From the NCBI GenBank assembly GCA_964587815.1, contig CAZPMH010000003.1, positions 70,569-134,568 on the forward strand: a stretch of DNA of 64,000 bases, written 5' to 3'. Below, piece by piece: positions 62,024-64,000 of the stretch. The first letter of the stretch is position 1, and every line of letters starts with the position of its first letter. The notes beneath the pieces were generated by a model. The model was not told where the DNA came from, did no database searches, and saw only the letters and a program-made list of their open reading frames with translations. Origin of the DNA: UBA1672 sp964587815. Its GTDB lineage: Bacteria > Pseudomonadota > Alphaproteobacteria > Micavibrionales > Micavibrionaceae. Both the position numbers and the translations under genes were made by a program.

Positions 62024-63532
62024 TTGGAAAGCAGGTTCGTCGAAAGAACGCAATTTACGGCTATGTAGTTTCTCAGGCGATAAATCACGGAGCAACGTCA
62101 TTGTCAGCAAACCGATTTTCAAATGCTGTTCAACGCGCTCACGGTAAAAACTATCCGCCATACCCGGCAACTTTAACTGGCCATGTAACGGCTTATCAGA
62201 AACGCACAACAACGTCCCGTACGGAACGCGGAAACGGAAGCCATTCGCTGCAATCGTCCCTGATTCCATATCGAGCGCAATCGCCCTACTCTGGCTCAGA
62301 CGTCTGTTTTGCGTTAAATAAGACTTCAATTCCCAATTCCGGTCATCTGTCGTCGCAACCGTTCCTGTGCGCATGACTTTTTTCAAATCATACCCCTCAT
62401 TACCCGTAACCTCAGCCACCGCCTTTTCCAAAGCCTGTTGAATTTCTGCCAACGCAGGAATAGGAATACTAACAGGTAAAAACTCATCCAAGATATTGTC
62501 TTCGCGCAAATATCCGTGCGCCAACACATAATCCCCCAGACGCTGAGAATTCCGCAAGCCCGCGCAATGCCCCAGCATTAACCAAGCATGCGGACGCAAA
62601 ACAGCCACGTGATCGGTGATCGTCTTCGCATTAGACGGGCCAACACCGATATTAATCATCGTAATACCGGAACCGTCTTTGCGCTTCAGGTGATAAGCAG
62701 GCATTTGCGGCAACCGCGAAAGCGTTGCCCCATCTTGTGCATCATCAATATGATCGTCCATATTCTGGTTCAACATGACCTTATCACCAGGCTGAACAAA
62801 CGACACATATTCACTTCGCTGCTTTTTGAGCATCGGATCATCAGTGCCTGTCATCATTTCCTCACACATGGAAACGAATTCATCGATGTAAAACTGGTAG
62901 TTGGTAAACAACACATAATTCTGGAAATGTTTCGGCATCGTACCGCAATAATGCTTCAATCGTTGAAGACTCAAATCCACACGCGGCGCGATAAATAACG
63001 CGAGCGGCCTATCTTCATCGCTCTGTGGTGCATGTGCTGCATTTGCAATTTCATCATCTAAAATATCCAAGTCAGGCACATCAAAATAATCAGGCAACGC
63101 CGTCACACATTCTTCGCTCAACTGATTTTCTAAATGGAACCCTTCCCCCAACGCAAAATGCAACGGCATGGGCGTATCACTAACACCGACCTCAATCGGA
63201 ACATCGTGATTTTTTATAATCAAACGAAATTGCTCGTGATAATAATCATTGAACAAATCAGGCCGCGTCACGGTTGTTTGATACGTACCGGGCTTAGGCG
63301 CGAACCCGTAAGAATAACGAGAGTCAAAACGCTTCGCCTTGAGCGTCGTGATACGAACATAAGGGTAGAACGCATGCACCTTAGCATCAGGCCGCGCATC
63401 ATCCTTACAATAAGAATCAAATGATTCGCACAAAAATGCCGTATGCGCATTGTAAATTTCATGCACATAATCTAACGCTTCTTGTGCGTCATCGAAGGTA
63501 CGTTCAGGAAAGTTTTCGGGTTTCTGTGCCAT
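62021..63532 (-). CDS. amn: AMP nucleosidase
   Basis: A 503-aa enzyme that cleaves AMP to adenine and ribose 5-phosphate. The N-terminal domain begins ERTFDDAQEALDYVHEIYNA. The C-terminal nucleoside-phosphorylase-like domain has MINIGVGPSNAKTITDHVAV, WLMLGHCAGLRNSQRLGDYV, LAHGYLREDNILDEFLPVSI and ALDMESGTIAANGFRFRVPY, with SDKPLHGQLKLPG at the active site. Length is normal for the family. The Shine-Dalgarno is weak. Confidence 0.95.
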   Translation of the reverse strand: MAQKPENFPERTFDDAQEALDYVHEIYNAHTAFLCESFDSYCKDDARPDAKVHAFYPYVRITTLKAKRFDSRYSYGFAPKPGTYQTTVTRPDLFNDYYHEQFRLIIKNHDVPIEVGVSDTPMPLHFALGEGFHLENQLSEECVTALPDYFDVPDLDILDDEIANAAHAPQSDEDRPLALFIAPRVDLSLQRLKHYCGTMPKHFQNYVLFTNYQFYIDEFVSMCEEMMTGTDDPMLKKQRSEYVSFVQPGDKVMLNQNMDDHIDDAQDGATLSRLPQMPAYHLKRKDGSGITMINIGVGPSNAKTITDHVAVLRPHAWLMLGHCAGLRNSQRLGDYVLAHGYLREDNILDEFLPVSIPIPALAEIQQALEKAVAEVTGNEGYDLKKVMRTGTVATTDDRNWELKSYLTQNRRLSQSRAIALDMESGTIAANGFRFRVPYGTLLCVSDKPLHGQLKLPGMADSFYRERVEQHLKIGLLTMTLLRDLSPEKLHSRKLRSFDEPAFQ

Positions 63533-63586
63533 ATAACAACTATGCCGTATGTGTCTTAAAATTAGATAAAAACTGAAGAAAAACGC

Positions 63587-64000
63587 TTAAGAATCAAGCC
63601 CCATAAGTGAACGCGCATAATCCTGCGCAGTAAAAGGCCTTAAATCGTTAATTCCTTCACCGACACCGACGGCATGAACGGGCAAGCCAAACTGATCTGC
63701 AAGTCCGATCAAAACGCCACCTTTCGCAGACCCGTCCAGCTTCGTCACAACCAAACCGGTAACATCCACCATCTCTTTAAATGTCTCAACCTGGCTGTAA
63801 GCGTTTTGCCCCGTCGTTGAATCGAGAACAAGAACACACGCATGCGGCAAGGCTTCATTTTGCTTTTTCAAAACGCGGATGATTTTTTCTAATTCCGCCA
63901 TAAGGTTAAGCTTATTTTGCAACCGCCCTGCCGTATCAATCATCAACACATCAATATTCTGCGCCTTCGCTTTCGCATAAGCCTCATAAGCCACAGACGC
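63587..64000 (-). CDS. ftsY: signal recognition particle receptor FtsY (C-terminal part)
   Basis: The last 137 residues of an SRP-type GTPase; the gene continues past the window edge. G3 is VLMIDTAGRLQNKLNLMAEL, the DGQ-like element is LVLDSTTGQNAYSQVETFKE, G4 is GLVVTKLDGSAKGG, and G5 is PVHAVGVGEGINDLRPF. The end DLRPFTAQDYARSLMGLD is typical of FtsY and not Ffh, which would continue into an M domain. FtsY docks SRP-ribosome complexes at the membrane. Confidence 0.95.
   Translation of the reverse strand, partial: ASVAYEAYAKAKAQNIDVLMIDTAGRLQNKLNLMAELEKIIRVLKKQNEALPHACVLVLDSTTGQNAYSQVETFKEMVDVTGLVVTKLDGSAKGGVLIGLADQFGLPVHAVGVGEGINDLRPFTAQDYARSLMGLDS

Noticed and set aside
1..64000. CRISPR arrays, tRNA genes, insertion sequences and prophage genes
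   Set aside because: No regularly spaced direct repeats, no cloverleaf-like T-loop sequences, no transposase motifs and no phage structural genes were seen. XerD has the conserved chromosomal context and is not a mobile integrase.

Overview
This 64 kb window is chromosomal DNA from an alphaproteobacterium with moderate GC content and AT-rich spacers. The assignment rests on neighbourhoods typical of that class: lptM-lysA-TIGR02302 protein, ftsE-ftsX-ydcF-plsC with tyrC and chorismate mutase, secA divergent from a parvulin, xerD-accA opposite aroK-aroB-CNNM, and bolA / J-domain protein / cobS / cobT. DUF2336, HIG1 and MJ0042 zinc-ribbon proteins agree with it. The mix suggests a Rhodospirillales or Micavibrio-like lineage, but that is inference. 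No tRNA, rRNA, insertion sequence, prophage or CRISPR array was seen.

Layout. 1-5 kb: RodZ-like protein (partial), aspartokinase, ubiG, a HIG1 protein, and etfB-RDD-etfA. 5-7.4 kb: a small unknown gene, a pentapeptide-repeat protein and a TlpA-like thioredoxin, all on the minus strand. 7.5-12.6 kb: lptM (56 aa), lysA, a 949-aa TIGR02302/DUF4175 protein and a zinc-ribbon protein. 12.7-17.2 kb: a periplasmic helical-repeat protein coupled to ftsE-ftsX, then ydcF and a PlsC-DUF2125 fusion. 17.2-21.4 kb: tyrC, chorismate mutase, metA, a methyltransferase and mutT. 21.5-29.7 kb: parvulin, secA, three overlapping metabolic genes and a CNNM transporter. 29.7-33.9 kb: aroB, aroK, a small membrane protein, xerD and accA. 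33.9-42.3 kb: RHH regulator, bolA, J-domain protein, cobS and cobT separated by a GT-C-type membrane glycosyltransferase and an unknown gene, then a HicB-like gene with a large HicA-domain protein. 42.3-46.8 kb: msrA, hisS, a secreted protein, sufE and clpX. 46.9-53.8 kb: an envelope-glycan region with a second GT-C protein, GtrA, a GtrB-type GT2, a DHH phosphoesterase, a CapK/LuxE-like ligase and an LD-carboxypeptidase. 53.9-64 kb: carD with a structured leader, a degenerate PPP-type phosphatase, M48 protease, thermonuclease, prolyl aminopeptidase, pgk, DUF2336 protein, a Gln-rich small protein, AMP nucleosidase and ftsY (partial).

How it fits together. Most genes are core: aspartate-family and aromatic amino acids, fatty acids, ubiquinone, protein export, division and proteolysis. 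Three amino-acid genes expected in conserved slots are absent from those slots (argH before lptM-lysA, argJ between parvulin and mutT, hisC between chorismate mutase and tyrC). This hints at amino-acid dependence on a host, prey or community.

The least explained loci are the HicB-like / HicA-fusion pair at 40.6-42.3 kb, the pseudophosphatase after carD, the periplasmic repeat protein coupled to ftsEX, the two GT-C paralogues with a GtrA/GtrB pair, and a 13-codon aromatic-rich open frame before tyrC.
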